Origin: Taklimakanibacter lacteus
GTDB lineage: Bacteria; Pseudomonadota; Alphaproteobacteria; Rhizobiales; Aestuariivirgaceae
Direction of reading: 5' to 3'
NCBI GenBank assembly: GCA_003576695.1
Contig: QOZQ01000008.1
Coordinates: 275,803 to 339,802, forward strand
Length of the DNA: 64,000 nt
Every line of letters starts with the position of its first letter. Within the stretch, counting starts at the first letter, position 1. Below the pieces are notes generated by a model. That model saw only the letters and a program-made list of their open reading frames with translations. It ran no database searches and had not been told where the DNA came from. A program made the position numbers and the translations under genes. Of the stretch, positions 63,893 through 64,000 are shown piece by piece.

Positions 63893-64000
63893 TGTCTGGA
63901 CGGCGCCCTGTTGGCAAGAGGTTTGCGAAGCGATTTTTGTGGGCAGTGCGCAGGATGCAGTCATGTCTACGGCCTGTGGTGCAGTCTTGACCTGACTGCT

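Noticed and set aside
63694..63990. 98-codon ORF at the right edge
   Set aside because: It reads through the G tract and IS-like repeats, with no family resemblance.

Overview
The window looks like chromosome of an alphaproteobacterium of the order Hyphomicrobiales (Rhizobiales). It is GC-rich throughout except the last 2 kb. It carries a CckA-type hybrid kinase, a DksA with a degenerate zinc finger, DUF1127/LysR pairs, DUF2852 proteins, bipartite palindromic intergenic repeats of the rhizobial kind, and a giant coiled-coil protein resembling the growth pole ring (GPR) protein of polar-growing Rhizobiales. Most genes are housekeeping or metabolic. No rRNA, CRISPR array or intact prophage was seen; there is one tRNA, tRNA-Lys(CTT).

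Layout. 1-9 kb: two-component signalling (end of a response regulator, its kinase, CckA), an amidase, a FliO-like protein, a polyamine-type binding protein, a DUF2852 protein, a TetR regulator and DksA. 9-11.7 kb: a MoxR ATPase, a tiny Gly-rich membrane protein, an ankyrin protein and a frameshifted LysR gene. 11.8-17.6 kb: a DUF1127 mini-gene, a quinone-reductase-like enzyme, a Rieske-flavodoxin fusion overlapping an FAD oxidase, and a P-loop protein coupled to metA. 17.6-22.9 kb: sixA, YcjX, YcjF, htpX and a CoxE-like VWA protein, all on one strand. 23-33.5 kb: an EF-hand protein, a CelD-like acetyltransferase, a flavin/Fe-S oxidoreductase, an orphan TadG-like protein, a DMT exporter, an MBL hydrolase, a ring-cleavage dioxygenase/hydrolase pair and a short-form 6-phosphogluconate dehydrogenase. 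33.5-39 kb: a DUF559 gene between inverted repeats, a P1 peptidase, a Kef-type antiporter, a ferredoxin with its reductase, and an Hpt protein.

39.4-45.1 kb is the most striking part. A 1719-residue two-TM coiled-coil protein ends at a UAG codon. The conserved-looking C-terminal domain lies in the -1 frame. A GGGAAAA heptamer sits exactly at the stop and an 11-bp stem-loop starts 5 nt later, which is the layout of a programmed -1 ribosomal frameshift.

45-61.6 kb: DgcN/DgcA D-glutamate catabolism genes split by a repeat, an MFS transporter, a threonine dehydratase, a degenerate SDR, an ATP-grasp protein, a DUF1194 protein whose C-terminus is made of repeat DNA, a second LysR/DUF1127 pair, an uncharacterised five-gene cluster with a peptidoglycan amidase and a 745-residue membrane protein, a degenerate LytM factor and a VOC protein.

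61.7-64 kb: downstream of tRNA-Lys the base composition drops and a DUF262 (ParB/GmrSD-like) gene abuts a HEPN gene. This is probably the start of a defence-type genomic island, and it ends in a 13-G tract and IS-end-like repeats.
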